Assembly (NCBI GenBank): GCA_934351835.1
Contig: CAKRJP010000004.1
Coordinates: 62,001-126,000 of the forward strand
Reading direction: 5' to 3'
DNA: 64,000 nucleotides
DNA from: an uncultured Lachnospiraceae bacterium
Lineage (GTDB): Bacteria > Bacillota > Clostridia > Lachnospirales > Lachnospiraceae
The number at the start of each line of letters is the position of its first letter. Position 1 is the first letter of the stretch. The position numbers and the translations under genes are program-made. This document shows positions 9,404-17,733 of this stretch, piece after piece. Below the pieces are notes generated by a model that was not told the origin of the DNA, ran no database searches, and saw only the letters and a program-made list of their open reading frames with translations.

Positions 9404-10690
9404 ATGATCGCATATAAAGATATGACTACAGAAGAGCTTCTTGCATTAAAAGCAGAGTTAGAAGCAAAATTCGAGGATGTAAAAGGTAAGGGATTGAATT
9501 TAAATATGGCCAGAGGTAAGCCGTCAGCAGCCCAGCTTAATCTGTCTATGGGGATGATGGATGTACTGAACAGTGATACGAACCTTCTGTGTGACGATGG
9601 AACAGACTGCCGTAACTACGGTGTGGTAGATGGTATTCCTGAGGCAAAACAGTTGATGGCTGATATGATGGAAGTCCCAAGAGATAATGTTATCGTATTT
9701 GGTAATTCCAGTCTGAATGTAATGTACGACATGGTTGCCCGTGCAATGACACACGGTGTTATGGGAAGCACTCCTTGGGCAAAGCTTGATAAAGTAAAAT
9801 TCTTATGTCCGGTTCCTGGATACGACAGACATTTCAAGATAACAGAGCATTTTGGTATCGAGATGATCAATGTGCCGATGACACCGACAGGTCCGGATAT
9901 GGATATTGTAGAAGATCTTGTTTCTAAGGATCCGATGATCAAGGGAATCTGGTGTGTGCCGAAGTATTCTAATCCACAGGGTATTACATATTCTGATGAG
10001 ACGGTTCATCGTTTTGCATGTCTGAAACCGGCAGCAGAGGATTTCCGTATTTACTGGGATAATGCTTATGGTGTACATCATTTATATGAAGATAAGCAGG
10101 ATTATCTGATTGAACTTCTGATGGAATGCAAGAAAGAAGGAAACCAGGATCTGGTTTACAAATTCTCATCTACATCAAAGATCAGTTTTCCGGGTTCAGG
10201 TATCAGCGCACTTGCAGCATCAGATGCAAATATTGCAGATATTAAGAAACAGATGAGCATCCAGACAATCGGACATGACAAGGTAAACCAGCTTCGTCAT
10301 GTAAGATTTTTCGGTGATATTCACGGTATAGTGAAACATATGAAGAAACATGCAGAGATTCTGAGACCTAAATTTGACGCTGTTTTAGAGACTCTGGAGA
10401 AAGAACTCGGTGGACTTGAGATTGGTTCATGGTTGGCACCGCGTGGAGGATATTTTATCTCCTTTGATTCTATGGAAGGCTGTGCAAAAGCAATCGTAGC
10501 AAAGGCAAAAGAAGCAGGACTGATCATGACAAATGCAGGAGCTACCTATCCATACGGAAAGGATCCAAAAGATCAGAATATCCGTATTGCACCATCTTAT
10601 CCGACATTAGAGGAACTGAAGCTTGCAGCAGAGATTTTTGTTCTCAGTGTAAAATTAGTAAGTATTGACAAATTACTTGAAAATCGATAA
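9404..10690 (+). CDS. PLP-dependent aminotransferase, class I subgroup Ic (aspartate aminotransferase-like)
   Basis: The 428-residue enzyme starts with ATG behind GGAGGAG. Features of fold-type I aminotransferases of the Asp_aminotransf (PF12897) type are visible: NMARGKPSAAQL near residue 32, GNSSLNVMYDM near 101, WCVPKYSNPQG near 185, the cofactor-binding D-N-A-Y-G near 220, and the Schiff-base lysine in SSTSKISFPGSGISAL near 257. It probably transaminates aspartate or another amino acid with 2-oxoglutarate; substrate specificity cannot be read from sequence. It is monocistronic, with its own promoter and terminator. Confidence 0.88.
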   Translation: MIAYKDMTTEELLALKAELEAKFEDVKGKGLNLNMARGKPSAAQLNLSMGMMDVLNSDTNLLCDDGTDCRNYGVVDGIPEAKQLMADMMEVPRDNVIVFGNSSLNVMYDMVARAMTHGVMGSTPWAKLDKVKFLCPVPGYDRHFKITEHFGIEMINVPMTPTGPDMDIVEDLVSKDPMIKGIWCVPKYSNPQGITYSDETVHRFACLKPAAEDFRIYWDNAYGVHHLYEDKQDYLIELLMECKKEGNQDLVYKFSSTSKISFPGSGISALAASDANIADIKKQMSIQTIGHDKVNQLRHVRFFGDIHGIVKHMKKHAEILRPKFDAVLETLEKELGGLEIGSWLAPRGGYFISFDSMEGCAKAIVAKAKEAGLIMTNAGATYPYGKDPKDQNIRIAPSYPTLEELKLAAEIFVLSVKLVSIDKLLENR

Positions 10691-10716
10691 ATCACAATAT
10701 AAATAAACCCACTCAG

Positions 10717-10752
10717 AGCCGTCTGTTTATGCAGGCGGCTTTGAATATTTTG
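10717..10752 (+). terminator. Terminator after aminotransferase gene
   Basis: AGCCGTCTG (10717-10725) pairs with CAGGCGGCT (10732-10740) over 9 bp with one G-T pair and a TTTATG loop, followed by an interrupted T-rich tract. Confidence 0.75.
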
Positions 10753-10996
10753 GCATGTTTGCTGCCCTGTAAAAATACTTCAGATTTTTGGACCTTTGTG
10801 ATAGTTCAGTTCTTTGGACTTTTGTGGCAGAATATTGACGGAACCGAGAAGATGTGGTATCTTGAAAATAGTTATGGGGTTATCAATAAATTCTGGCAGC
10901 TTCCTGTGTTCTGTGGGAAGATTTCCAAGTTATAATCAGAGGATAAAATTGACAGATATGTTTTTAAGAACTTCTCAGGATTCTTAGAAAAATTTG
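10741..10996. other. Non-coding gap upstream of recA
   Basis: The stretch between the aminotransferase terminator and the recA promoter holds no convincing gene. A 68-codon open frame from 10729 starts inside the terminator hairpin, lacks a Shine-Dalgarno, and encodes a Trp/Phe/Cys-rich peptide with no recognisable motif. A TTGACA at 10949 has no -10 at proper spacing. No structured RNA family was recognised. Confidence 0.5.
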
Positions 10997-11025
10997 TTGA
11001 CATTTTGGAACAAGTATACTACTAT
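10997..11025 (+). promoter_or_regulatory. SigmaA promoter of recA
   Basis: A perfect TTGACA -35 (10997-11002) lies 17 bp before TACTAT (11020-11025). An alternative TATAAT at 11023 would need a 20-bp spacer. The expected transcription start is near 11032, just before the LexA-type box. Confidence 0.7.
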
Positions 11026-11038
11026 AATAAACAGGAAA

Positions 11039-11052
11039 CGAACATTAGTTCG
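11039..11052 (+). promoter_or_regulatory. LexA (SOS) box upstream of recA
   Basis: CGAAC-ATTA-GTTCG is a perfect palindrome matching the Gram-positive LexA/DinR operator core GAAC-N4-GTTC. It lies just downstream of the predicted -10 and 24 nt before the recA start, where bound LexA would block transcription. Confidence 0.88.
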
Positions 11053-11075
11053 TTGCTTCGAAAAGGAGATTTAAC

Positions 11076-12146
11076 ATGGCAATTGAGAATAAGAATAAAA
11101 AGCAGGCATTAGATGCTGCGATTGCAAAATTAGAGAAAGATTTTGGAAAGGGAACTGTTATGAAGCTGGGAGATCCTGCAGCGCAGGTAGCGGTTGAGAC
11201 AATACCGACAGGATCCCTTAGCCTGGATCTTGCACTTGGACTTGGTGGAGTTCCGAGAGGACGTATTGTGGAGATTTATGGTCCTGAATCCAGTGGTAAG
11301 ACGACAGTTGCGTTACATATGATTGCAGAAGTCCAGAAGAGAGGTGGAATTGCAGGATTTATTGATGCCGAGCATGCACTTGATCCGGCATATGCCAAGA
11401 ATATAGGTGTAGATATCGATGAACTTTACATCTCGCAACCAGACAGCGGTGATCAGGCGCTGGAGATTACAGAGACGATGGTAAGATCCGGAGCGATGGA
11501 TATTATCGTTGTGGACTCAGTTGCAGCATTGGTTCCGCGTCAGGAGATCGATGGCGATATGGGAGATTCTCATGTAGGTCTGCAGGCACGACTGATGTCC
11601 CAGGCACTCCGTAAGCTTACACCGGTCATTAGTAAGTCGAATTGTGTAGTTATCTTTATCAACCAGTTACGTGAGAAGGTTGGTGTGATGTTCGGTAATC
11701 CTGAGACAACGACAGGTGGACGTGCATTGAAGTTCTATGCTTCGATCCGTATGGATGTCAGAAGAACAGAGACTCTGAAGCAGAGTGGAGAGATGGTGGG
11801 TAACAGAACCAGAGTTAAAGTGGTTAAGAACAAGATCGCACCTCCGTTTAAGGAAGCTGAGTTTGATATTATGTTCGGAAAAGGAATTTCCAAAGAAGGA
11901 GATATCTTAGATCTTGCAGTAAGCATTAATCTGGTAAATAAGAGTGGATCATGGTTTTCTTATAACAATGATAAGATTGGTCAGGGGAGAGAGAATGCCA
12001 AGTCGTATCTTACAGAACATCCGGAGATCATGGATGAGTTAGAGCAGAAGATCAGAGCACATTATCATATCGGAGGCGAAGGGGAAGAAAAGAGTGCCGA
12101 GGATTCTAAGAAGGATGCAAAGGCAGAAGCAAAGACAGAAGAATAA
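11076..12146 (+). CDS. recA: Recombinase RecA
   Basis: At 356 residues this is standard RecA length. Walker A is GPESSGKT (residues 69-76), Walker B is in MDIIVVDSVAALVP, loop L1 contains DSHVGLQARLMSQALRKL, and loop L2 is NQLREKVGVMFGNPETTTGGRALKFYAS. It polymerises on single-stranded DNA, drives strand exchange, and stimulates LexA autocleavage. AAAAGGAG precedes the ATG. The C terminus is acidic/lysine-rich (EEKSAEDSKKDAKAEAKTEE), as in many RecA proteins. recX follows after 15 nt. Confidence 0.99.
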   Translation: MAIENKNKKQALDAAIAKLEKDFGKGTVMKLGDPAAQVAVETIPTGSLSLDLALGLGGVPRGRIVEIYGPESSGKTTVALHMIAEVQKRGGIAGFIDAEHALDPAYAKNIGVDIDELYISQPDSGDQALEITETMVRSGAMDIIVVDSVAALVPRQEIDGDMGDSHVGLQARLMSQALRKLTPVISKSNCVVIFINQLREKVGVMFGNPETTTGGRALKFYASIRMDVRRTETLKQSGEMVGNRTRVKVVKNKIAPPFKEAEFDIMFGKGISKEGDILDLAVSINLVNKSGSWFSYNNDKIGQGRENAKSYLTEHPEIMDELEQKIRAHYHIGGEGEEKSAEDSKKDAKAEAKTEE

Positions 12147-12161
12147 GATGGGAGTATCGTT

Positions 12162-12776
12162 ATGACGGTTACAAAGATTGAACCGATGACTAAGACGAGA
12201 TACAAGGTATATTTAGACGGACAGTTCGCTTTTGTGTTGTACAAAGGCGAGCTGTCTCGCTATCATATCGAAGAAGAGTCAGAACTTGAGGAGGCAGTCT
12301 ATGATACGCTTGTTAAGATTGTGCTAAAGCGTGCTAAATTGCGTGCAATGCACCTTTTAAATGACATGGGACGTACAGAGTCTCAACTTCGTACAAAATT
12401 GCTTCAGGGCGGTTATACAGAGGATATCGTGGAAGAGACCATCCGGTATGTGAAGTCCTTTGGATATATCAATGATCTGGAATATGCCAGGAACTACATT
12501 TTGGGAAGAAAGATATCTAAGAGCAAGCGTGAAATCTATGCAGGGCTTGGACAGAAAGGCCTGTCTGGAGAGATTATTTCGCAGGCGATGGAGGAGTGTT
12601 ACGAGGAAGATGATGTCGCAGAAACAATTATTTCGTTGATGAGAAAAAGAAAATTTGATCCGGAAAATGCAGACGAACAGAGCCGTCAGAAGATGATAGG
12701 ATATCTTGCCAGAAAAGGTTTTGGCTACTCGGATATACAGCATGTAATGCTTGACATATTTTACAAAACAGTATAA
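12162..12776 (+). CDS. recX: RecA regulator RecX
   Basis: This 204-residue protein is helical and repeat-like, with the RecX pattern: AMHLLNDMGRTESQLRTKLLQGGY.EDIVEETIRYVKSFGYINDLEYARNYI (split here by family wildcards) near residues 60-110. RecX binds RecA filaments and modulates their activity, and the gene commonly follows recA. It starts at ATG 12162 after a weak GGAG. The promoter of the next gene (rny) lies inside its last codons. Confidence 0.9.
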   Translation: MTVTKIEPMTKTRYKVYLDGQFAFVLYKGELSRYHIEEESELEEAVYDTLVKIVLKRAKLRAMHLLNDMGRTESQLRTKLLQGGYTEDIVEETIRYVKSFGYINDLEYARNYILGRKISKSKREIYAGLGQKGLSGEIISQAMEECYEEDDVAETIISLMRKRKFDPENADEQSRQKMIGYLARKGFGYSDIQHVMLDIFYKTV

Positions 12777-12779
12777 AAT
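12751..12779 (+). promoter_or_regulatory. SigmaA promoter of rny, inside the end of recX
   Basis: TTGACA (12751-12756) is followed after 17 bp by TAAAAT (12774-12779; also readable as TATAAA with a 15-bp spacer). The palindrome TTGTATACAA at 12793-12802 lies just after the expected transcription start. Confidence 0.65.
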
Positions 12780-12828
12780 TTAAGTGTTGTATTTGTATAC
12801 AATGAAAATTAAATAAGGAGGTGCTCCT

Positions 12829-14382
12829 GTGCCGAGTGGGATTATAATTGCTGTAGCAATTGTGTTAATCGTCGCAGCCGCTGTTATCAGTCACTTTGTG
12901 ACAGTATCGAATCTTAGAAACAATGCTGAGTCTAAGATTGGGAATGCTGAGAATAAAGCAAGAGAGATTATTGATGATGCGGTAAAGACAGCCGAGGCCA
13001 AGAAAAAGGAGTCTCTCTTGGAAATTAAAGAAGAGTCGATTAAGAACAAGAATGAACTTGAAAAAGAGACTAAGGAACGCAGAAGTGAATTACAGCGTTA
13101 TGAAAAGCGTGTCCTTTCCAAAGAAGAGGCTTTAGACAAAAGAGCTGACGTGATTGAACGACGTGAGGCAGGGTTTGCAGCTAAAGAAGAACAGCTGAAG
13201 CAGCGCGAAGCGAAAGTGGATGAGCTGAGTAAGCAGAGAGTACAGGAACTAGAAAGAATCTCAGGACTTACCTCCGAACAAGCAAAAGAATATTTGTTAA
13301 AAACTGTTGAAGAAGATGTGAAGCATGATACTGCTAAGATGATTAAAGAGATGGAAGCGCAGGCAAAGGAAGAGGCCGACAAAAAGGCGAAAGAGTATGT
13401 TGTAACTGCGATTCAGAGATGTGCGGCAGATCATGTTGCGGAGACTACAATTTCAGTTGTACAGCTTCCGAGTGATGAGATGAAGGGAAGAATTATTGGA
13501 CGTGAAGGCCGTAATATTCGTACATTAGAGACGCTTACAGGTGTAGAACTTATTATTGATGATACACCAGAAGCGGTTGTGTTATCAGGCTTTGATCCAA
13601 TAAGACGAGAGGTTGCCAGAATTGCGCTTGAGAAACTGATTGTGGATGGTCGTATCCATCCGGCAAGAATTGAAGAGATGGTAGAGAAAGCGCAAAAAGA
13701 AGTAGAGACTATGATTCGTGAAGAAGGAGAGGCAGCGGCACTTGAAGTAGGTGTTCATGGAATTCATCCTGAACTGATTAAGCTTCTTGGACGAATGAAG
13801 TTTAGAACAAGCTACGGACAGAATGCATTGAAACATTCAATCGAAGTAGCACAGTTGTCAGGACTTTTAGCTGGAGAGATCGGACTTGATGTCAGAATCG
13901 CCAAACGAGCAGGTCTGTTACACGATATTGGTAAATCTATCGATCATGATGTGGAAGGATCACATATTCAGATCGGTGTAGATCTTTGTAGAAAATACAA
14001 AGAGTCTGCAACGGTTATTAACGCTGTTGAAGCACATCATGGTGATGTAGAGCCAGAATCTCTGATTGCATGTGTAGTACAGGCTGCAGATACTATTTCC
14101 GCAGCAAGACCAGGTGCAAGAAGAGAGACATTAGAAACATATACAAACAGGTTAAAACAATTAGAAGATATCACCAACCAGTTCAAGGGAGTTGATAAAT
14201 CTTTTGCAATTCAAGCAGGTAGAGAGATTCGCGTTATGGTAGTTCCAGAGCAAGTATCTGACGCAGATATGGTATTGATGGCCAGAGATATAGCTAAACA
14301 GATTGAATATGAGTTAGAATATCCGGGACAGATTAAGGTTAACGTGATTCGTGAATCACGAGTAACTGATTATGCCAAGTAG
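12829..14382 (+). CDS. rny: Ribonuclease Y
   Basis: The 517-residue protein matches RNase Y architecture: one N-terminal membrane segment (about residues 4-25, IIIAVAIVLIVAAAVIS), a long charged coiled coil (about 30-200), a KH domain with GRIIGREGRNIRTLE near 222, and an HD domain with HSIEVAQLSG and GLLHDIGKSID near 365. It is a membrane-bound endoribonuclease that initiates mRNA decay. The start is GTG behind AAGGAGGTG. It has its own promoter and terminator. Confidence 0.97.
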   Translation: MPSGIIIAVAIVLIVAAAVISHFVTVSNLRNNAESKIGNAENKAREIIDDAVKTAEAKKKESLLEIKEESIKNKNELEKETKERRSELQRYEKRVLSKEEALDKRADVIERREAGFAAKEEQLKQREAKVDELSKQRVQELERISGLTSEQAKEYLLKTVEEDVKHDTAKMIKEMEAQAKEEADKKAKEYVVTAIQRCAADHVAETTISVVQLPSDEMKGRIIGREGRNIRTLETLTGVELIIDDTPEAVVLSGFDPIRREVARIALEKLIVDGRIHPARIEEMVEKAQKEVETMIREEGEAAALEVGVHGIHPELIKLLGRMKFRTSYGQNALKHSIEVAQLSGLLAGEIGLDVRIAKRAGLLHDIGKSIDHDVEGSHIQIGVDLCRKYKESATVINAVEAHHGDVEPESLIACVVQAADTISAARPGARRETLETYTNRLKQLEDITNQFKGVDKSFAIQAGREIRVMVVPEQVSDADMVLMARDIAKQIEYELEYPGQIKVNVIRESRVTDYAK

Positions 14383-14393
14383 AAGATAAATAT

Positions 14394-14428
14394 AACAGGA
14401 CCGGTAAGAAGCCGGTTCTGTTTTCGTT
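14394..14428 (+). terminator. Terminator after rny
   Basis: ACAGGACCGG (14395-14404) pairs with CCGGTTCTGT (14412-14421), one G-T pair, loop TAAGAAG, then TTTTCGTTT. Confidence 0.85.
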
Positions 14429-14467
14429 TATATAGCGATATACAATAGGAAAATAAGGAGACGGACA

Positions 14468-15007
14468 ATGAGTGAAAATGTAAAACGAACAAGAAGAACT
14501 CTGGTGCATGAGGGGACTGTTCTTAAGATGTATCAGGATCATATGGTGTTTGCCAACGGTAATACCGAAGAGTGGGATTTTATTCATCATGATGGAGCCG
14601 CTGCCGTTGTACCGGTATTAGAAGACGGCAGGATCATCATGGTGAAACAGTACCGAAACGCACTGGAACGAGAGACGCTCGAACTTCCGGCAGGAAAATT
14701 AGATGATCCGAATGAGCCGGGAATTAAATGTGCGGCCAGAGAGTTGGAAGAAGAGACCGGGTATCGTTCGGATTCCCTGGAGTGGCTTTTGACACTGCGT
14801 ACTACCGTGGCATTCTGCGATGAAAAGATAGATATCTATCTTGCCAGAAATCTGGTGCCGACAAAGCAGAATCTGGATGAGGATGAATATGTGGATGTCG
14901 AAATCTTTACGTTAGAGGAGTTGAAAGAATTGATCTTTACAGGAAAGATTGAAGACTCCAAGACAATTGCAGCGTTACTTGCATATGAGTCGAAATATGT
15001 AAGATAA
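14468..15007 (+). CDS. Nudix hydrolase, ADP-ribose pyrophosphatase type (NudF-like)
   Basis: The 179-residue protein has a Nudix box spanning about residues 77-100 (PAGKLDDPNEP followed by AARELEEETGY), with the RELEEE catalytic core and the ELPAGK lead-in typical of ADP-ribose pyrophosphatases. It would hydrolyse ADP-ribose to AMP and ribose-5-phosphate in the cytoplasm. Its position before a spoIIM-like gene is seen in clostridia. AAGGAG precedes the ATG. The exact substrate is inferred from family resemblance. Confidence 0.88.
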   Translation: MSENVKRTRRTLVHEGTVLKMYQDHMVFANGNTEEWDFIHHDGAAAVVPVLEDGRIIMVKQYRNALERETLELPAGKLDDPNEPGIKCAARELEEETGYRSDSLEWLLTLRTTVAFCDEKIDIYLARNLVPTKQNLDEDEYVDVEIFTLEELKELIFTGKIEDSKTIAALLAYESKYVR

Positions 15008-15045
15008 ATGAGTGACTGCAAATCCGATTAAAATATGAGTAAAAG

Positions 15046-15073
15046 TTATATTATAAAAAACCCGTCATATAAT
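15046..15073 (+). promoter_or_regulatory. SigmaE-like promoter upstream of the spoIIM-like gene
   Basis: TTATATT (15046-15052) resembles the sigmaE -35 KMATATT in 6 of 7 positions, and CATATAAT (15066-15073) resembles the -10 CATACAHT in 7 of 8, with a 13-bp spacer. spoIIM is sigmaE-dependent in Bacillus, which fits. The match was made by eye. Confidence 0.45.
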
Positions 15074-15102
15074 ACAGTAGTTATGCTGAGAGGAGTGATT
15101 TT

Positions 15103-15642
15103 TTGAAAATCAGGGACAGCAGGAAATACTTGATTGTATTATATCTGACGGGCTTTTTTGTTGGAATTATCGGTACGAATATAGAGTCTAAAAAGATAAT
15201 CTTATATAGTGGGATTTTCAGCGAGACTTTTTTGAATCAGTACCGGCAAGTAAATATAGAACCAGAAAAATATTTGTGGTATGTGGTGCGTATCCGCTTA
15301 TTTCCAGTGATATTATTAGGGACACTTGGATGTACGCATTTTAAGAAAGTGATCGTGGCGGTGTTTTTAGGGTGGACAGGTTTCTTGAGTGGAACTGGAG
15401 TTACATTGGCAATATTAAAAATGGGTGTCAAAGGATTGCTTCTTGGCATTGTATCTCTGACACCACAATTTATATTTTATATAAGCGGATATTCTATCAT
15501 GCTATGGTATTTATACCAATATCCAAATGTTCGGTGGAACGGGAGTAAGACCATAGCGGTATGCCTGGCACTTCTTACGGGAGTTGTTCTGGAAACCTGG
15601 GTAAATCCCTTCCTTATACAGCTTTTTATCCGTGTGTTATAA
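15103..15642 (+). CDS. spoIIM: Stage II sporulation protein M-like (SpoIIM)
   Basis: This polytopic membrane protein has 179 residues and about five hydrophobic segments (around 8-25, 68-85, 90-108, 112-135 and 150-170). It starts with TTG behind AGAGGAG. The Asn/Glu-containing N-terminal loop and the FLGWTGFLSGTGV...SLTPQFIFYISGY pattern fit the SpoIIM/DUF95 family. In Bacillus, SpoIIM joins SpoIID and SpoIIP in the mother-cell peptidoglycan machine that drives engulfment. No spoIID or spoIIP is nearby. The call rests on hydropathy, a few motifs and the gene neighbourhood, so it is probable rather than certain. Confidence 0.75.
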   Translation: MKIRDSRKYLIVLYLTGFFVGIIGTNIESKKIILYSGIFSETFLNQYRQVNIEPEKYLWYVVRIRLFPVILLGTLGCTHFKKVIVAVFLGWTGFLSGTGVTLAILKMGVKGLLLGIVSLTPQFIFYISGYSIMLWYLYQYPNVRWNGSKTIAVCLALLTGVVLETWVNPFLIQLFIRVL

Positions 15643-15657
15643 AAAATTACAGTAGCA

Positions 15658-17577
15658 TTATTCCGCAAGTTCCTCCCATAGTTCGTAGAGTTTTTCAAGT
15701 TCCTCCAGAATATTAGCTTTTTCTACGGAAAGTTCCTGGCATTTTACCGAGTTGGTGAAAATCTCTTCCCGGGACATTAGTTCATCAATTTCCTGGTCGC
15801 GTTCTTCCAGAACAGAAATACGTTCTTCTGTTTTTTTGAGCTCGTTCTGACGTTTACGTTCCTTTGCCTGAGCTTCTTTTTGTTCCTGCCAGCTGAGCTT
15901 TGATTCTGAAACGGAATCTGTATCTGCGGAAATAGTAGAAAAATCCGGTGTATTAGAGTAAGCAGCGGTCAGTTCTTCTTTTTTCTCAAGATAATAATCG
16001 TAATTGCCGATATAATTTACAAAGGTCTGGTTAACCAGTTCCAGAATACGGGAAGCAGTCTGATTGATAAAATATCTGTCATGTGACACATAAAGGACTG
16101 TACCGGTGTAGTCATTCAGGGCATGTTCCAGAATTTCTTTGGAAGTGATATCCAAATGGTTGGTCGGCTCATCCAGAATCAGAAAGTTTGCTTCTGAGAG
16201 CATTAATTTGGCGAGAGAGACACGACCGCGTTCGCCACCACTCAGATCACTGATCAGTTTGAAAACGTCATCTCCGGTAAAAAGGAATGCAGCAAGTACA
16301 TTGCGGATCTGTGTATTAGTGAGTGATGGATAATCATCTGAAATTTCATCAAAAATCGTTTTGTCCATATGTAATACATGGTGTTCCTGATCGTAGTAAC
16401 CAATTTCGACATTCGTTCCCAGCGTAAAAGTTCCGCTGTCTGCAGGGAGTACCTGGTTTAAAATCTTTAATAGTGTTGTTTTACCGGTACCGTTGTCTCC
16501 GATAATTGCAACATGTTCTCCTCGTTTGATTTCAAAATTACAATCTTTGAAGAGTACCTGTGATGGAAATGCCTTGCTTAAATTTTTGACGGAGAGAACA
16601 TCATTTCCGCTGATCCGGGAAGGCTCCAGTGTCAAATGAATGTCAGTATTTAATTCTAAAGGTTTTTCAATGCGGGTCATCTTATCTAACATTTTTTCAC
16701 GGCTTTCTGCGCGTTTGATTGATTTCTCGCGGTTGAAAGACTTTAATTTCTCGATGACAGCTTCCTGGTGTTTGATTTCCTGCTGCTGATTTAAATATTC
16801 TTTTAATCTGGCGTCGCGGATGTGCTGCTTTTTGGTTGCATAATCATTGTAATTTCCCTGATAGATCATGAGATGTCCCTGCTCAATTTCAAGAACCTTT
16901 GTTACAACCTTATTTAAAAAATAACGGTCATGGGAAACGATAAGAACTGCTCCCGGATAGTTGATCAGATAAGTTTCCAGCCATGCGATTGAGTTCAAAT
17001 CTAAATGGTTTGTTGGCTCATCTAATAATAAAATGTCCGGTTTGGTCAAAAGCAGCTTGCTGAGAGATACACGGGTTTTTTGTCCGCCGGAGAGAGTATC
17101 TACCGGTTTGGAAAATTCATCTTCGGTAAATCCGAGTCCCTTTAAAACTCCAACAACTTCGCTTTCATAAGCGTAACCGTTTTCACGCTCAAACTCAGCC
17201 GTCAGCCGGTTGTAAGTGTCAAGTCTTGCAGCCAGAGCTTCTCCGGACAAATCTTTTAATTCAGTTTCGATGCTTCGGATTTGTTGTTCTGTCTCAAGAA
17301 TCTCAGGTTTGGCCAGACGGACTTCTTCATATATAGTTGTCCCGCCTTGCATCTGCTGGTGCTGAGCAAGATAACCGATGGTCTTGCCCTTGGTCAGGAT
17401 GACCTGCCCGTCATCGGACGGTAATTCTCCGATGATCATTTTGAGAATGGTCGACTTTCCGGCGCCATTAATGCCGACCAAAGCAACCTTTTCTCTGTCT
17501 TCTATATGAAAGGAACCGTTAGCTACGATAACTTCTTCACCAAAAGCTTTGCTGATTCCATGACATGCTAATACCAT
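15658..17577 (-). CDS. ABC-F family ATPase (YdiF/Uup-type), ribosome-associated
   Basis: The 639-residue protein has two ATP-binding cassettes and no membrane segments: Walker A GINGAGKST (about 35-43) with LSGGQ and LLLDEPTNHLD, then GDNGTGKTT (about 354-362) with LSGGERGRVSLAKLML and LILDEPTNHLD. A charged inter-domain linker (residues about 240-300) and a coiled-coil C-terminal tail (about 545-639) are present. ABC-F proteins act on ribosomes in translation control or antibiotic protection; the specific role is unknown. It is the only reverse-strand gene here, convergent with the spoIIM-like gene and divergent from rex. AAGGAGG precedes the start. Confidence 0.9.
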   Translation of the reverse strand: MVLACHGISKAFGEEVIVANGSFHIEDREKVALVGINGAGKSTILKMIIGELPSDDGQVILTKGKTIGYLAQHQQMQGGTTIYEEVRLAKPEILETEQQIRSIETELKDLSGEALAARLDTYNRLTAEFERENGYAYESEVVGVLKGLGFTEDEFSKPVDTLSGGQKTRVSLSKLLLTKPDILLLDEPTNHLDLNSIAWLETYLINYPGAVLIVSHDRYFLNKVVTKVLEIEQGHLMIYQGNYNDYATKKQHIRDARLKEYLNQQQEIKHQEAVIEKLKSFNREKSIKRAESREKMLDKMTRIEKPLELNTDIHLTLEPSRISGNDVLSVKNLSKAFPSQVLFKDCNFEIKRGEHVAIIGDNGTGKTTLLKILNQVLPADSGTFTLGTNVEIGYYDQEHHVLHMDKTIFDEISDDYPSLTNTQIRNVLAAFLFTGDDVFKLISDLSGGERGRVSLAKLMLSEANFLILDEPTNHLDITSKEILEHALNDYTGTVLYVSHDRYFINQTASRILELVNQTFVNYIGNYDYYLEKKEELTAAYSNTPDFSTISADTDSVSESKLSWQEQKEAQAKERKRQNELKKTEERISVLEERDQEIDELMSREEIFTNSVKCQELSVEKANILEELEKLYELWEELAE

Positions 17578-17632
17578 ATCGTTCCTCCTTATGTGCTATG
17601 ATATCTGGCGATAGTGCCGTATTACAGAATTT

Positions 17633-17660
17633 ATTATATCGAAAATATGGCAAATTACAA
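17633..17660 (-). promoter_or_regulatory. Promoter of the ABC-F gene (reverse strand)
   Basis: On the minus strand TTGTAA (complement of 17655-17660) precedes TATAAT (complement of 17633-17638) with a 16-bp spacer. Confidence 0.55.
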
Positions 17661-17669
17661 CAAAAATGT

Positions 17670-17698
17670 TTGACATTAATATCACAAAAGTATATACT
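17670..17698 (+). promoter_or_regulatory. SigmaA promoter of rex
   Basis: TTGACA (17670-17675) is separated by 17 bp from TATACT (17693-17698), a near-consensus promoter. It is back to back with the ABC-F promoter. I see no clear Rex palindrome (TTGTTAA-N4-TTAACAA) over it. Confidence 0.75.
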
Positions 17699-17733
17699 GT
17701 TAATAGTATGAGAGAATAGAAGGTGGAATGGAT

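Noticed and set aside
10729..10935. 68-codon open frame between aminotransferase and recA
   Set aside because: It starts inside the terminator hairpin, has no Shine-Dalgarno and no recognisable protein pattern.
17578..17733. Rex autoregulation site in the rex promoter region
   Set aside because: Only a TGTTAA-like half-site at 17699; no TTGTTAA-N4-TTAACAA palindrome.
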